DNA of 64,000 nt from Dyella_B acidisoli. GTDB taxonomy: Bacteria > Pseudomonadota > Gammaproteobacteria > Xanthomonadales > Rhodanobacteraceae. A model generated the notes under the pieces. It searched no databases. It worked only from the letters and a program-made list of their open reading frames with translations, and was not told the DNA's origin. The number at the start of each line of letters is the position of its first letter. Within the stretch, counting starts at the first letter, position 1. Below are positions 17,901 through 25,727 of the stretch, piece after piece. The position numbers were made by a program, and so were the translations under genes. The stretch spans positions 2,604,001 through 2,668,000 of the forward strand of contig NZ_CP064031.1 in NCBI RefSeq assembly GCF_049532895.1, given 5' to 3'.

Positions 17901-17917
17901 GGGGGCGAGTCCATACA

Positions 17918-17989
17918 TAGGCTGGGATGCAATCCCAGCATTGCCATCCACACATATAACGCGATGCTGGGATTGCCATCCCAGCCTAC
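17918..17989. repeat. REP double-hairpin element, copy 3 (IS target)
   Basis: Left arm TAGGCTGGGATGCAATCCCAGC, right arm mirrored and ending CCCAGCCTAC. Compared with the TAGGTTGGGG copies, both sides of the stem changed together (C-G and A-T pairs kept), so base pairing is conserved. The insertion sequence sits immediately before its first base. Confidence 0.85.
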
Positions 17990-18073
17990 GAACTACGGCA
18001 GACGCCTCAGATCGCGACGCAACAATGAAACGCGAATAGTAGGTTGCTAAGAAAGTCTTTGTTGTTGCCTTAT

Positions 18074-18107
18074 GGTCGTCATTCCCGCGAAAGCGGGAAT
18101 GACGACC
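18074..18107. repeat. perfect 34-bp palindrome, REP type
   Basis: A 15-pair stem GGTCGTCATTCCCGC with a GAAA loop and the exact complement. This type of palindrome (CGTCATTCCCGCGAAAGCGGG) is a common dispersed repeat in proteobacteria. With the REP at 17918 it occupies most of the gap between the IS and the beta-helix gene. Confidence 0.75.
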
Positions 18108-18142
18108 GCGCGGCAAGGCGAACTTCAAGGCACATAACAAGA

Positions 18143-18169
18143 ACGCCTTCTCCCCGAAGGAAGAAGGCG
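18143..18169 (-). terminator. hairpin after the beta-helix gene
   Basis: On the minus strand CGCCTTCT and AGAAGGCG pair around a loop, 28 bases beyond the stop at 18197, followed by TTCTT. A plausible intrinsic terminator, though the T run is short. Confidence 0.5.
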
Positions 18170-18196
18170 CCAACTTGCTACCACCACGTTGTCAAA

Positions 18197-19336
18197 TCAC
18201 TTCATCGGCGAAATCGTGTTGCTCGACTGCGACACGTTCGTTGCCGTGCTTGCGACCGTGATATCGCGCGGATCCCAACCTTCCGTAAAGATCGACTCGT
18301 TGTGCTGGTAGAACCACAGATCGTAGTTCCACTCGATGGTGTTGCCCGTGATTTGCACGTTGTTGGTGGTGCTGGAGATGCTCACGCCGAATAGATAGTT
18401 CTGGCTGAGGTTGCTGTTGGTGATCACCACGCCATTCGGGCCGCCCGTGTACACACCAAAGCCCTGGTTGTTCATGGCAGTGACGTTGTTCAACGTCAGA
18501 TCCGACACATTGTTGTGAACTTCCAGACCATTGCCGACGTTGTTCGACAGCGTGGTGGCTTCCAAGCGCACCTGCTGTACGGTGCCCTGCGTCTGCGGCT
18601 CGATATCGATGCCCGCCTGCGGAGAAATCCCGTTGGAGCCGGTGAAGCTGCCGTTCACCACGTAGACCTGCGTAGCCGGCGCAATCGTCAGACCCTGACG
18701 GCGATTGTTGTTGGACTTAACGTTATTCAGCGTCACGCTGTACGAGAGCACCGCCGTGCTGCCCGAACCGGTTGCGCCGACCAGTATGCCGTCACCCCAG
18801 GAATTGGAAAGCGAGATGTCGTGTACGTAGACGTCGGTTGCGCCAGAGATATTGATGCAGTAACCCCATTGGCCGTACGTGCCCTGGTGCTGCGTACGCT
18901 CACCGACGACGTTGCCGCCGGCGATCTCGACGTTGTTCACGTTCCACGCTTTGATCACCCAGTAGCGATCGGAGCTGTTTGGAATCGCCTTCAGATATGC
19001 CGCGCTATCCATCGACAGGCGCACGTGCGAACGCAGATTGATGGCCTTGAGCGCATTGATCATGTAGTTGCCGGCCGGCACCGAGATGGTGCCGCCGGAA
19101 GACGGCAAGGCATTGATGGCAGCCTGGAACGCGGCGGTATCGTCCGTCACGCCGTTGCCCGTGGCGCCAAAGTTCATGACATTGAGAACGGTGGAGCCGA
19201 TCGTCACGGTCGGTGTCGGATTCCACCAGTTGGTTGCGGACGCCGGCAGCGCCACGGCGGAAAGTGCCACCGATGCAGCGATGGCCATCAAGAGCTTGTT
19301 GCGTGCCACAAAGTTAAATTTGCATTTTTTAAACAT
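18197..19336 (-). CDS. secreted right-handed beta-helix protein (pectate-lyase-like fold)
   Basis: The intact paralogue of the broken gene at 6392. After a signal peptide (cleavage near ALPASATNWW) it has the typical start NVMNFGATGNGVTDDTAAFQAAINALP and then repeated beta-helix coils with stacked Asn and Val/Ile positions (NGLEVHNNVSDLTLNNVTAMNNQGFGVY-type turns). Such proteins act on or bind extracellular polysaccharides; substrate unknown. The ATG at 19336 follows a GGGGGG site. A GTG at 19378 would add 14 residues that resemble the N-terminus of the paralogue, so the start is uncertain. The genes share upstream sequence. Confidence 0.85.
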   Translation of the reverse strand: MFKKCKFNFVARNKLLMAIAASVALSAVALPASATNWWNPTPTVTIGSTVLNVMNFGATGNGVTDDTAAFQAAINALPSSGGTISVPAGNYMINALKAINLRSHVRLSMDSAAYLKAIPNSSDRYWVIKAWNVNNVEIAGGNVVGERTQHQGTYGQWGYCINISGATDVYVHDISLSNSWGDGILVGATGSGSTAVLSYSVTLNNVKSNNNRRQGLTIAPATQVYVVNGSFTGSNGISPQAGIDIEPQTQGTVQQVRLEATTLSNNVGNGLEVHNNVSDLTLNNVTAMNNQGFGVYTGGPNGVVITNSNLSQNYLFGVSISSTTNNVQITGNTIEWNYDLWFYQHNESIFTEGWDPRDITVASTATNVSQSSNTISPMK

Positions 19337-19431
19337 AAAGCCCCCCTGCACGCCTTTCGGCGTCGAACTACTTTTCACGTGGAAAACCCCGTTTATTTGT
19401 CAACAGCGGCGCTAAGATGCGTCATTCACTC

Positions 19432-19451
19432 GTGAAACCGCAAATGTGAAA
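19432..19451 (-). promoter_or_regulatory. conserved direct repeat TTTCAC-N8-TTTCAC upstream of beta-helix gene
   Basis: On the minus strand TTTCAC occurs twice with eight bases between, inside the block AAAACATCATTTCACATTT that is identical upstream of the gene at 6392. The flanking 30 bases towards the gene are also similar. Confidence 0.5.
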
Positions 19452-19586
19452 TGATGTTTTTGTTCGCAAAAAATGAAATCTGCGTGCACGCGACCTGTTG
19501 ACGACGTGAAGAATTTGCTCGCGGGTGCGGTTTATGTGAAGGGGCAAGGCAGGGGCGGCGCGGCGCCGAGCACCCGTGATTTCAGG

Positions 19587-19997
19587 CTATTGCGCCGCCG
19601 CCGAAGCACTCAATTCAGCCTCAACGACCTCTTTGACGCACATTTTGGCGAGCCCCAGCACCAGGCCGAGGTTTATCTCGTGCTTGGCCATAATCGAAAG
19701 AATCAGCGCGCTCTTGCTGCCAGTCACCTTGCAAAGAACGAGCTTGTGCCCCTCTCCCTCGATCAACAAATAGCTGAGCGTATCCGCGGCAATTTCCCGC
19801 AACACGCTATTGGAAAGTGCCACCAACGAACTGCTCATGGCAGCGAACTTGTTGATCGATAGCGTCGATCTGCATCGCTCGGCGTAAGACCGTCCATCGC
19901 GCAGTGCAAACATGGCAGCCTCAATACCATCGCAACGGCGCAACAATGTGTCCAGCGCACGGTGACATTGCTGCTGAGTGAGTAATACGCTGCTCAT
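19587..19997 (-). CDS. Roadblock/LC7-domain protein (CvnB/MglB-like)
   Basis: A 136-residue small alpha/beta protein of the Roadblock type: an N-terminal helix with LDTLLRRCDGIEAAMFALRDG, a middle helix with SSSLVALSNSVLREI and a C-terminal strand-helix ending with LVLGLAKMCVKEVVE. Such proteins bind MglA-like GTPases and act as activating or recruiting partners. Its ATG overlaps the stop of the GTPase gene (ATGA at 19994-19997), and it is the last gene of a five-gene operon. Confidence 0.8.
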   Translation of the reverse strand: MSSVLLTQQQCHRALDTLLRRCDGIEAAMFALRDGRSYAERCRSTLSINKFAAMSSSLVALSNSVLREIAADTLSYLLIEGEGHKLVLCKVTGSKSALILSIMAKHEINLGLVLGLAKMCVKEVVEAELSASAAAQ

Positions 19998-20557
19998 GCC
20001 GTCCTTCCCATCTTGACGTGATCAAATCCAAATTCGAGCAGGGTCAGCAATACTTCAAAGACCTGCACGACATCTTCGCGACGTCTTGCATCCAGCGTCA
20101 TCACCGGCGCCACCAAGCCATGGGCATGCAGTTCCTGCTGACAACGAAGACCCAAGGCATGGGAAGATCCATCGCTTTTGTTGATCGCCACCACGATGGG
20201 AATGGCCTTCAAATCATCGCGATAGGTTTCGAGCGTTTCCGAAAGTCCGTCAATCGCATCCTCGCTGCTCGCGTCCACCAGCAGAATCGCCCCAAACAAT
20301 CCAGTGCGAACCACCTCGAACATGTAGCTGAAGCGCGATTGCCCCGGCAGCCCGTACAAGAGCAACCGCCCGTTGTCGCCGTCCAGGCGAAGCTCGCCAT
20401 AATCAAGCGCGACGGTCGTGGTGTCCTTCATCGCCATCAAATCGTCCGTGCATGGCACGTCGGTCGAAATAGGTGGGACCTCACTCAATGACGCAATGCA
20501 CGTCGTCTTGCCGGAACCCGGGGCGCCCATAAACACAATCTTGTAAATCTCGTTCAT
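19994..20557 (-). CDS. small Ras-like GTPase (MglA/CvnD type)
   Basis: A 187-residue cytosolic switch protein. The P-loop is GAPGSGKTT (residues 10-18). The switch II motif reads LYGLPGQSRFSYM, lacking the usual Asp before xPG just as in MglA and CvnD proteins; the base-specificity motif is AINKSDG. The ATG at 20557 is used because it starts directly at the fold and overlaps the preceding gene (ATGA). With a Roadblock gene on its 3' side and a winged-helix protein on its 5' side it matches the BCD order logic of actinobacterial conservons. Signal and output are unknown. Confidence 0.85.
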   Translation of the reverse strand: MNEIYKIVFMGAPGSGKTTCIASLSEVPPISTDVPCTDDLMAMKDTTTVALDYGELRLDGDNGRLLLYGLPGQSRFSYMFEVVRTGLFGAILLVDASSEDAIDGLSETLETYRDDLKAIPIVVAINKSDGSSHALGLRCQQELHAHGLVAPVMTLDARRREDVVQVFEVLLTLLEFGFDHVKMGRTA

Positions 20558-21195
20558 CGAGCGAGCCCGAATTTTTCCAGGAAGCGAGAGGCCAGCGCGG
20601 ACCATTTTTGTTTCAAGCTGGAGCCGGCTGCTACGCCTGCAGGCGTGCAAGCCAACCGCTCCACTAGCTGAGCAGCCAATAACCGCTCAATGCATGCTTC
20701 GACATACTTGGCGGGTAGCCCGGTGCGCTCGGCGATCTGCGCGATCGAGTGCGTTTCCCGCGCAATGCACGCCAGGACGCGCCACCAAGGCTTTGGCCAT
20801 TTCGCAAAATCAAGTGGCCATCCGCGCAAGCGAAACCCCCAGTGACCACCCTGGTGAGGTCGGTCGTCACTTTCACTACCTTTCAGCTGTTTCGTCACGT
20901 CGCTCAGCACAGCGAGCACTTCATGCGGGCGCAGTGGACGATGGATGGTTCCTTTCGGATGTTGCTTGGGGCGCAACGCGCATCGCACAACCCTGGATGC
21001 AACATCCAGGGTTGTGGCGGCGTCATCAGGATTGTCCACGTTGACAAAGCAAACGTCGAAGGGCCCCGCGTCGCTCACCACCCATGGATGCCCGAGATAG
21101 GGCTTCAGCAAACCAAGAATGGATCGAAGCGCCCCCTTCTCTTCGATACCGAAGTTCGGGCAAGCGATGCTCAGAGGTCGCGTTTGGACGTCCAT
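20554..21195 (-). CDS. uncharacterised protein, pseudo-receiver-like N-terminus plus winged helix
   Basis: A 213-residue protein. The N-terminal half (about 1-110) shows a Rossmann-like pattern with FDVCFVNVDNPDDA and a C-terminal RPLRPHEVLAVL that resembles receiver-domain ends, but no phospho-acceptor site is evident. Residues about 140-190 look like a winged helix (SIAQIAERTGLPAKYVEACIERLLAAQLVERL). In conservons the equivalent position is held by CvnC (DUF742), also a winged-helix protein. It lies between the Roadblock-like gene (22-base gap) and the GTPase gene (4-base overlap). Function not known. Confidence 0.65.
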   Translation of the reverse strand: MDVQTRPLSIACPNFGIEEKGALRSILGLLKPYLGHPWVVSDAGPFDVCFVNVDNPDDAATTLDVASRVVRCALRPKQHPKGTIHRPLRPHEVLAVLSDVTKQLKGSESDDRPHQGGHWGFRLRGWPLDFAKWPKPWWRVLACIARETHSIAQIAERTGLPAKYVEACIERLLAAQLVERLACTPAGVAAGSSLKQKWSALASRFLEKFGLAR

Positions 21196-21217
21196 AACAA
21201 TCCGACTACGACGTCAA

Positions 21218-21628
21218 TTAGACCGTCGTCTCCAAGGCGGTCATGCTGATACGCGAACGCGCCAGCACCATGCCGATGTTGGCCGATATGCGCGTGACGA
21301 ACACCGCCACATGGTCCGGGTTCTTCTTGGAGCGCAGGAAGACGTGGATCAGGTTGGTGCTGAACACCACGATCTCATTGAAGTAATGCGAGCCAGCCGC
21401 GCGGTTGGTGATGCCGCGGGACTTGTCGAACAGGCGCTCGATTTCCGTCACATTCTTGCCCTGGAACAGATCGCCCGTCGCGGCGGCAACCAAGTCGAGG
21501 ATTTCGCCAGGATGCGAGTCCACGGTCTTCACGCCGAGCAGGAACCCGCTCGCCATGTCCACGTAACCCACTGCCACGCAATCGGGAATATCGCCTTGCG
21601 CTGCCGCCAAAGCTTTATCTAGTGACAT
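21218..21628 (-). CDS. Roadblock-like uncharacterised protein
   Basis: A 136-residue protein whose alternation resembles a Roadblock/longin fold (DCVAVGYVDMASGFLLGV, a central helix ILDLVAAATGDLFQG, a strand IVVFSTNLIHVFLR and the terminal helix NIGMVLARSRISM). It differs clearly in sequence from the Roadblock protein at 19587, so it is probably a divergent second partner rather than a duplicate. It is 27 bases downstream of the ATPase-phosphatase gene. The fold call is by pattern only. Confidence 0.6.
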   Translation of the reverse strand: MSLDKALAAAQGDIPDCVAVGYVDMASGFLLGVKTVDSHPGEILDLVAAATGDLFQGKNVTEIERLFDKSRGITNRAAGSHYFNEIVVFSTNLIHVFLRSKKNPDHVAVFVTRISANIGMVLARSRISMTALETTV

Positions 21629-21655
21629 TACATTTTCCTCTGTTTTTGAATGAAA

Positions 21656-22813
21656 TCAGTGCCACTCACTGATACGTCGAGCAAAGTCGTGCACAAAGTT
21701 CTCTTGTGCGCCTGATTGAATAGCCATGGGGCGCGCGGAACGAACTTTTTCGATCGCTCCGTCCGGATCATCCCCAAGCCAGACAAGCACGGACGCCAAC
21801 ACGGTCCCGGTGCGGCCCAGGCCGCCACGGCAGTGGACCGCTACACCACGACGACGGGCAATCGCCGCCTCTGCTATGCGGCAGATGTCCGAGGCTTGTC
21901 CAAAATTCGGCGGCGCCAGATCAGGAATCGGGAAGTGATAAGCCTGAAGACCGAACTCGCTAGGCTCCCTGGCGGAATAGATGCACCTTTCCTCAGTGCA
22001 AATCAGCACGTGGATGCCCTTGTCCGACAAGTGGCGAAATTGCTTCGGCGCAGCGGCCATCATGCCGGGCCGGCTCATACCGCAAAGCAATCCAGGGATC
22101 AGCCACCAAACGTCATCATCGGGGCGCGCGCTGCGTATGCGCATTGGCAGATTACAGTTCCCCGTTTCGACGTAAATACGACCTGCTTGCGTACCCGGGT
22201 TCGAGAAGAATTGCCGACTGTCGTTGCACTCTTGAACCGTGCCGCCGGCCAGCAGCACGGTTTGCCCACCCGCTTCCAGACAATCAAGTCGGTTGTGCGT
22301 AGCGACCACGACACATGCGTTGTTCGCCAAGGTCTTGATCCGTTGACGAACCACCATGGCCATGCCGTCTTCGAGGCCTGCGGTCGGCTCGTCCAGCAGA
22401 TAGATGTCAGCGGGCTCATGCAGCTGTCGCATGACCGCGAAATAACGGCGAATCGCGCGTGGCCACGTCTCGACCTGCGCAGTTATCAGCACGCTCGCAT
22501 CGCCGTGACCGGCATTGCGCAGCCACAAATCCAGGACGTCAAATGGAATAGACGTCTGGCCGTCCATCTTGGCATTCTGTTCAAGCTTGACGATCGCTAC
22601 GGGTGCGGACGACAAAGGCAAGCCCTGCCATGAAATCCACCCACTCACCCACAACCCACTGTTCTGACCAGCCATCGCATGCAACAGCGAAGACTTGCCC
22701 GATCCACCACCGCCAACCAGGAACAGCAAACCAGGATCATCCACACTCAACGTGATCTGGTGCAGTACGGCTTGATCTGCGTGCCGAACTTCGACTTGAT
22801 TTACGACCAACAA
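21656..22813 (-). CDS. fusion of ABC-type ATPase and dual-specificity phosphatase
   Basis: A 385-residue two-domain protein. Residues 1-200 are an ABC-type ATPase with Walker A GGGGSGKSS (34-42), Walker B IYLLDEP (137-143) and the switch histidine H173, but no LSGGQ signature. Residues about 225-385 are a Cys-based protein phosphatase with signature HCRGGLGRTG (327-336, nucleophile C328, R334) and a likely general acid D298 in FPIPDLAPP. No transmembrane part. It starts the operon; the start is TTG at 22813 after a GGAGAAGG site, as no ATG is suitable. ATPase and phosphatase on one chain, followed by a GTPase/Roadblock module, suggests a signalling device that removes phosphate from a partner. 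Confidence 0.85.
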   Translation of the reverse strand: MLVVNQVEVRHADQAVLHQITLSVDDPGLLFLVGGGGSGKSSLLHAMAGQNSGLWVSGWISWQGLPLSSAPVAIVKLEQNAKMDGQTSIPFDVLDLWLRNAGHGDASVLITAQVETWPRAIRRYFAVMRQLHEPADIYLLDEPTAGLEDGMAMVVRQRIKTLANNACVVVATHNRLDCLEAGGQTVLLAGGTVQECNDSRQFFSNPGTQAGRIYVETGNCNLPMRIRSARPDDDVWWLIPGLLCGMSRPGMMAAAPKQFRHLSDKGIHVLICTEERCIYSAREPSEFGLQAYHFPIPDLAPPNFGQASDICRIAEAAIARRRGVAVHCRGGLGRTGTVLASVLVWLGDDPDGAIEKVRSARPMAIQSGAQENFVHDFARRISEWH

Positions 22814-23032
22814 GGCCTTCTCTCCAGGCTGCTGGTGTTCTTCGAATCACCAGTGAAGCAACGGCCTCCGTCAAATCATGTCGTAGCAGGTATAAGTTGA
22901 GTAGGTTTGGTCAGGCCCAGTTTGAAGTCAAAAAAGGACACCACACATCCATACTGTCCCGTTTGGATAGCTCGTTTAAGCGCGCAGGTAGTGATGGATT
23001 TATGCGTTTGTTGAGCTGGCGAGCCGCCAGCG

Positions 23033-23058
23033 TAGGCCGGAATTGCATTCCAGCCTAC
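23033..23058. repeat. single REP hairpin (variant stem)
   Basis: TAGGCCGGAATTGCATTCCAGCCTAC type hairpin with compensated stem changes relative to the other copies; lies in the 285-base region between the signalling operon and the metal-protein gene. I see nothing else in that region. Confidence 0.6.
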
Positions 23059-23098
23059 AAAGCGTCGTACGCAGAACTACTGCCGTTTGCAGGAGCGA

Positions 23099-23434
23099 TC
23101 ACGGCTTACTAAAGCCCAGGTGCAACGTAATCTTGTCACCCGTCTTCAAATCAGCGACCGACGCTGGCGGAAAGTGCAGCTTGAGGCTCATGCCCTCGGC
23201 GTCCGCCTCCACGATGCCGGTCTTCGTATCCACCGACGTGACCGTGGCCGGCATCCGATGCATACCTTGCACGCCGTGATGCATCTGCATCATTTCGCCT
23301 TTGCCTTGCATCCCGCCCATTGCCCCCGATGGCGGGGTAGAAGAGCTGCTGACTGGAGCGTATTGCGCCATGCTGGTCCCGCACACGACAAACGCACCGA
23401 GCATGGTCATCAGTAGCTTGGAATGGATATTCAT
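23099..23434 (-). CDS. periplasmic Met/His-rich small beta protein, putative copper-binding
   Basis: A 111-residue exported protein. The signal peptide (LLMTMLGAFVVCGTSMA) is followed by a Met/His-rich segment (MGGMQGKGEMMQMHHGVQGM) and a small beta domain (ATVTSVDTKTGIVEADAEGM, ending GDKITLHLGF) that recalls the CusF-like OB fold. The Met/His cluster suggests Cu(I)/Ag(I) binding; this is inference. The ATG at 23434 follows GGAGG with good spacing. No copper exporter gene is next to it. Confidence 0.65.
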   Translation of the reverse strand: MNIHSKLLMTMLGAFVVCGTSMAQYAPVSSSSTPPSGAMGGMQGKGEMMQMHHGVQGMHRMPATVTSVDTKTGIVEADAEGMSLKLHFPPASVADLKTGDKITLHLGFSKP

Positions 23435-23600
23435 GGCGACCTCCAGGTTGTTGGAAAACATCAGCCAAAGCATGCACATTGGCGAGTCATAAGAACGTCA
23501 TCTCAAGCTCACCTTCATGACGTGCCACACCTTGCACATAACGTTCGCACCCCTACGACGAAAACCTCAGGTTTGGACTCGCCATGGCGATTTTCAGAAA

Positions 23601-24428
23601 TCAGACAGAAGCAGGCCTCTCCCCCGCCCCACGAAGATTGGTGACTTTCCCCAGCAGTCCAAACCAGAACGGCGCACCAAAGAGCGAAGAACTGGCGGTA
23701 ATCACCCAACCTGGAATCATGTAGACCAGTTCCATGAAACGACCAGGCGGTCCGCCCCATCCAATTGGTAACTGATCGAGCATCGACAAGCTATCGTGAA
23801 CATTCGCGCCTGGCGGTGGAACAGGCAGGTGCAACATACCGGTGGCAGACATTGCCCACAGCTTCGTCAACACGTGACTGGCATCGATGTTGAAGGCAAC
23901 TGTCAGTGCAAGCGCAATGACAAACGCCCAAAATTGGGCCTGCCGCTTGTACGCACCAGAGATTCTTTCCATGGCAGAGTCGAACCATTGAGCGATCTGC
24001 TGTTCGAACGCTGCCGCGTTGCCTGCCGCATGGTCGTACATACTGCAAAGGCAGGTGCGAATCTGCGCATCTGAAATACCTTCGAGCACAGGCCGCAAGT
24101 TGGCGAACGCCACCTGCCCCTTTTGCAGGGTATCCACCATGGCGCGTGCGAAGTCCAATGGCTTGATGTAAGACGGCGCCATTCGCATGGAAAGCTTATC
24201 GACGCTTGTCGCACAACCATCACTACGAGGATTGACGAGTGCATGGTTGTAGATATCCAGCACCAATAGATGACCGTTCAAAAGCTGCTTGACGCCTACC
24301 AGCAGCGTTCTGGCACGTAGCCGGAACACAGAGGCCACAGCCTCCTGGACACTGCTAGCAATCAGCGCAACCGAGCCGAAGCAAACGATCATGCCTACGG
24401 CAACTTCAAGAACCGTGCTACCGAACAT
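23601..24428 (-). CDS. uncharacterised inner-membrane protein
   Basis: A 275-residue protein with an N-terminal membrane helix (VAVGMIVCFGSVALIASS), a central soluble region rich in helices (about 25-160), then two further membrane helices (FWAFVIALALTVAFNIDAS and VYMIPGWVITASSSLFGAPFWFGLLG). The end of the central region carries QWFDSAMERISGAYKRQAQF, a pattern I have seen in unannotated bacterial membrane proteins. The very strong ribosome-binding site AAGGAGGGG supports the start. No function can be assigned. Confidence 0.7.
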   Translation of the reverse strand: MFGSTVLEVAVGMIVCFGSVALIASSVQEAVASVFRLRARTLLVGVKQLLNGHLLVLDIYNHALVNPRSDGCATSVDKLSMRMAPSYIKPLDFARAMVDTLQKGQVAFANLRPVLEGISDAQIRTCLCSMYDHAAGNAAAFEQQIAQWFDSAMERISGAYKRQAQFWAFVIALALTVAFNIDASHVLTKLWAMSATGMLHLPVPPPGANVHDSLSMLDQLPIGWGGPPGRFMELVYMIPGWVITASSSLFGAPFWFGLLGKVTNLRGAGERPASV

Positions 24429-24467
24429 AGATCCCCTCCTTGAATTCCCCTTCCTGCTAGCAGGCCG

Positions 24468-24495
24468 TAGGTTGGTATTTGCCCCCCCAACCTAC
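24468..24495. repeat. single REP hairpin, degenerate
   Basis: TAGGTTGGTATTTGCCCCCCCAACCTAC; the stem is imperfect. It lies in the 247-base region upstream of the membrane-protein gene, with no other feature seen there. Confidence 0.5.
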
Positions 24496-24675
24496 GCGCT
24501 TACCCAGGCCAGATCATAGAGCCTTGCTCAGGGATACGGTACTTTGCCTCAACACCCGCTCATCCCTTGAGATGGTTGCAGAGAGCCATCCATCAGCCTC
24601 GCACGTGCTGCATGTGCGTCGCATGGCGGTCACGGGGGTCAAATCGGCCGAGAGGGATAGAAGGCCATGAAAGGG

Positions 24676-24945
24676 TCATGCATATTTAGGCGCACAGCCC
24701 TCTGAGCACCAGACAGTCTGCCAAGATTTACCGTCTTCCTTCTTCACATGAATCTGCGCGGCCTTGCCCGCACTGATGCGGTACTCCGCCATCTGCAGGG
24801 CGTGAGCCATGGCAGAAGCCAAGTCACCATGTACAGCCAGGCAGCGCGAAGCCGGCTTGGCGTAAATCAACCAGTTCGCATGTTCGATCGAAGCGAATTG
24901 GGCAAGCACGATATGGAAATCAACGACATCGTCGAACACCACCAC
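24676..24945 (-). CDS. small uncharacterised protein next to stress genes
   Basis: An 89-residue protein with an alpha/beta pattern; the C-terminal half (ALQMAEYRISAGKAAQIHVKKEDGKSW) is reminiscent of DUF2188-like small proteins, without certainty. It starts with a run of GTG codons (24937-24945), so the start is ambiguous. An FNR-like palindrome (25002-25015) lies about 40 bases before a possible -10 box (AACAAT, 24975-24980 on the minus strand), so it may be an oxygen-regulated gene. Confidence 0.5.
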   Translation of the reverse strand: MVVFDDVVDFHIVLAQFASIEHANWLIYAKPASRCLAVHGDLASAMAHALQMAEYRISAGKAAQIHVKKEDGKSWQTVWCSEGCAPKYA

Positions 24946-25001
24946 AACCTATTCCCAAGCTGTCACCAAATGGCATTGTTGCGGGCCGCGCCATTGCCGT
25001 A

Positions 25002-25015
25002 TTGACCCGGATCAA
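25002..25015. promoter_or_regulatory. FNR/ANR-type palindrome TTGAC-N4-ATCAA
   Basis: TTGACCCGGATCAA matches the FNR consensus TTGAT-N4-ATCAA in nine of ten bases. It lies between the divergent genes at 24945 (minus) and 25134 (plus). An identical half-site pair occurs at 30856-30869. Confidence 0.6.
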
Positions 25016-25133
25016 TAGGCCGCAAGCGTCTCGCCGAGTTGACCTGGCTCAAGATGCCGTTGATGCGACGCGAACATCCTTTATCCCACCGCATGTCTGT
25101 TCGATCCTCCCAACGCTTGCTTCCGGGGGCACC

Positions 25134-25571
25134 ATGTTCAAGCAGATCCTTCTTCCCACCGATGGCTCGGAATTGTCATTGAGGGCAGTCCGGCTAGGCG
25201 TTGACCTGGCCAAGGCTTGCGGCGCCAGTGTGATTGCACTGCACGCGATACCGCCGGCGCAAACCATCGCCTACGTCGCCGAAATGATGGCGGCGATGCA
25301 GTTCGATTACGCCAAGGAAGCCGCTCGCTTGGCCGAGCGTTACCTGGAAGATGCCCACGCCATCGCCTCCGAGGCGGGCGTGCCGTTTGACCGCGTGCTG
25401 CTGTTTGGTGAACAGCCTTACCAGGCCATCCTGAAGACCGCGACGGAACGCGCATGCGATCTCATCGTTATGGCTTCACACAGTTGGGAAGGTCTGGCAC
25501 GCCTGTTGATGGGCAGCGAAGTGCACAAGGTCATGCTGAAGTCGCCGGTACCTGTGCTGGTCTGCCGTTGA
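25134..25571 (+). CDS. universal stress protein (UspA family)
   Basis: A 145-residue single-domain UspA protein: start FKQILLPTDGSELSLRA, conserved acidic strand end CDLIVMASHS, then the nucleotide-binding region GLARLLMGSEVHKVML and terminal PVPVLVCR. The ATG at 25134 is used because the domain begins there and GGGGGC precedes it. Its close relative is at 32443-32934. The FNR-like site about 120 bases upstream suggests induction at low oxygen. Confidence 0.93.
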   Translation: MFKQILLPTDGSELSLRAVRLGVDLAKACGASVIALHAIPPAQTIAYVAEMMAAMQFDYAKEAARLAERYLEDAHAIASEAGVPFDRVLLFGEQPYQAILKTATERACDLIVMASHSWEGLARLLMGSEVHKVMLKSPVPVLVCR

Positions 25572-25573
25572 TC

Positions 25574-25611
25574 AACCCCAAATGCATACATGGCAATCTT
25601 GGGATTGTGGA
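25574..25611. repeat. degenerate REP fragment
   Basis: ACCCCAAATGCATACATGGC then AATCTTGGGATTG resemble the inner half of the REP elements but the outer arms are lost. Lies directly after the stop codon of the stress protein gene. Confidence 0.4.
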
Positions 25612-25727
25612 ACATGGTGCTGATTGAGGCGATTTAACGCAGCGGATACGTGCTGCAATGCACTAGCCCGAGGCGTATCCTTCGGCCAAAGTCGCAGTAC
25701 TGTGCGCATACAGGGACCGATGTTCGG

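Larger units (their letters stand above)
16529..17917 (+). mobile_element. IS110-family (IS1111 group) insertion sequence, copy 1
   Basis: A 1389-base element. It has subterminal 14-base perfect inverted repeats (ATGGACTCGCCCCC at 16536-16549 and its complement at 17901-17914), seven extra bases on the left and three on the right. The layout is transposase plus a 220-base non-coding right end, as in the IS1111 group. Removing it rejoins G and TAGGCTGGG, the exact start of a REP element, with no target duplication. The copy at 28512-29900 has the same sequence in the stretches compared and the same boundaries. Confidence 0.88.

Noticed and set aside
17762..17953. Short minus-strand frames in the right end of both IS copies
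   Set aside because: They cover the presumed guide-RNA region and the REP, differ at their ends only through the flanking DNA, and have no coding features.
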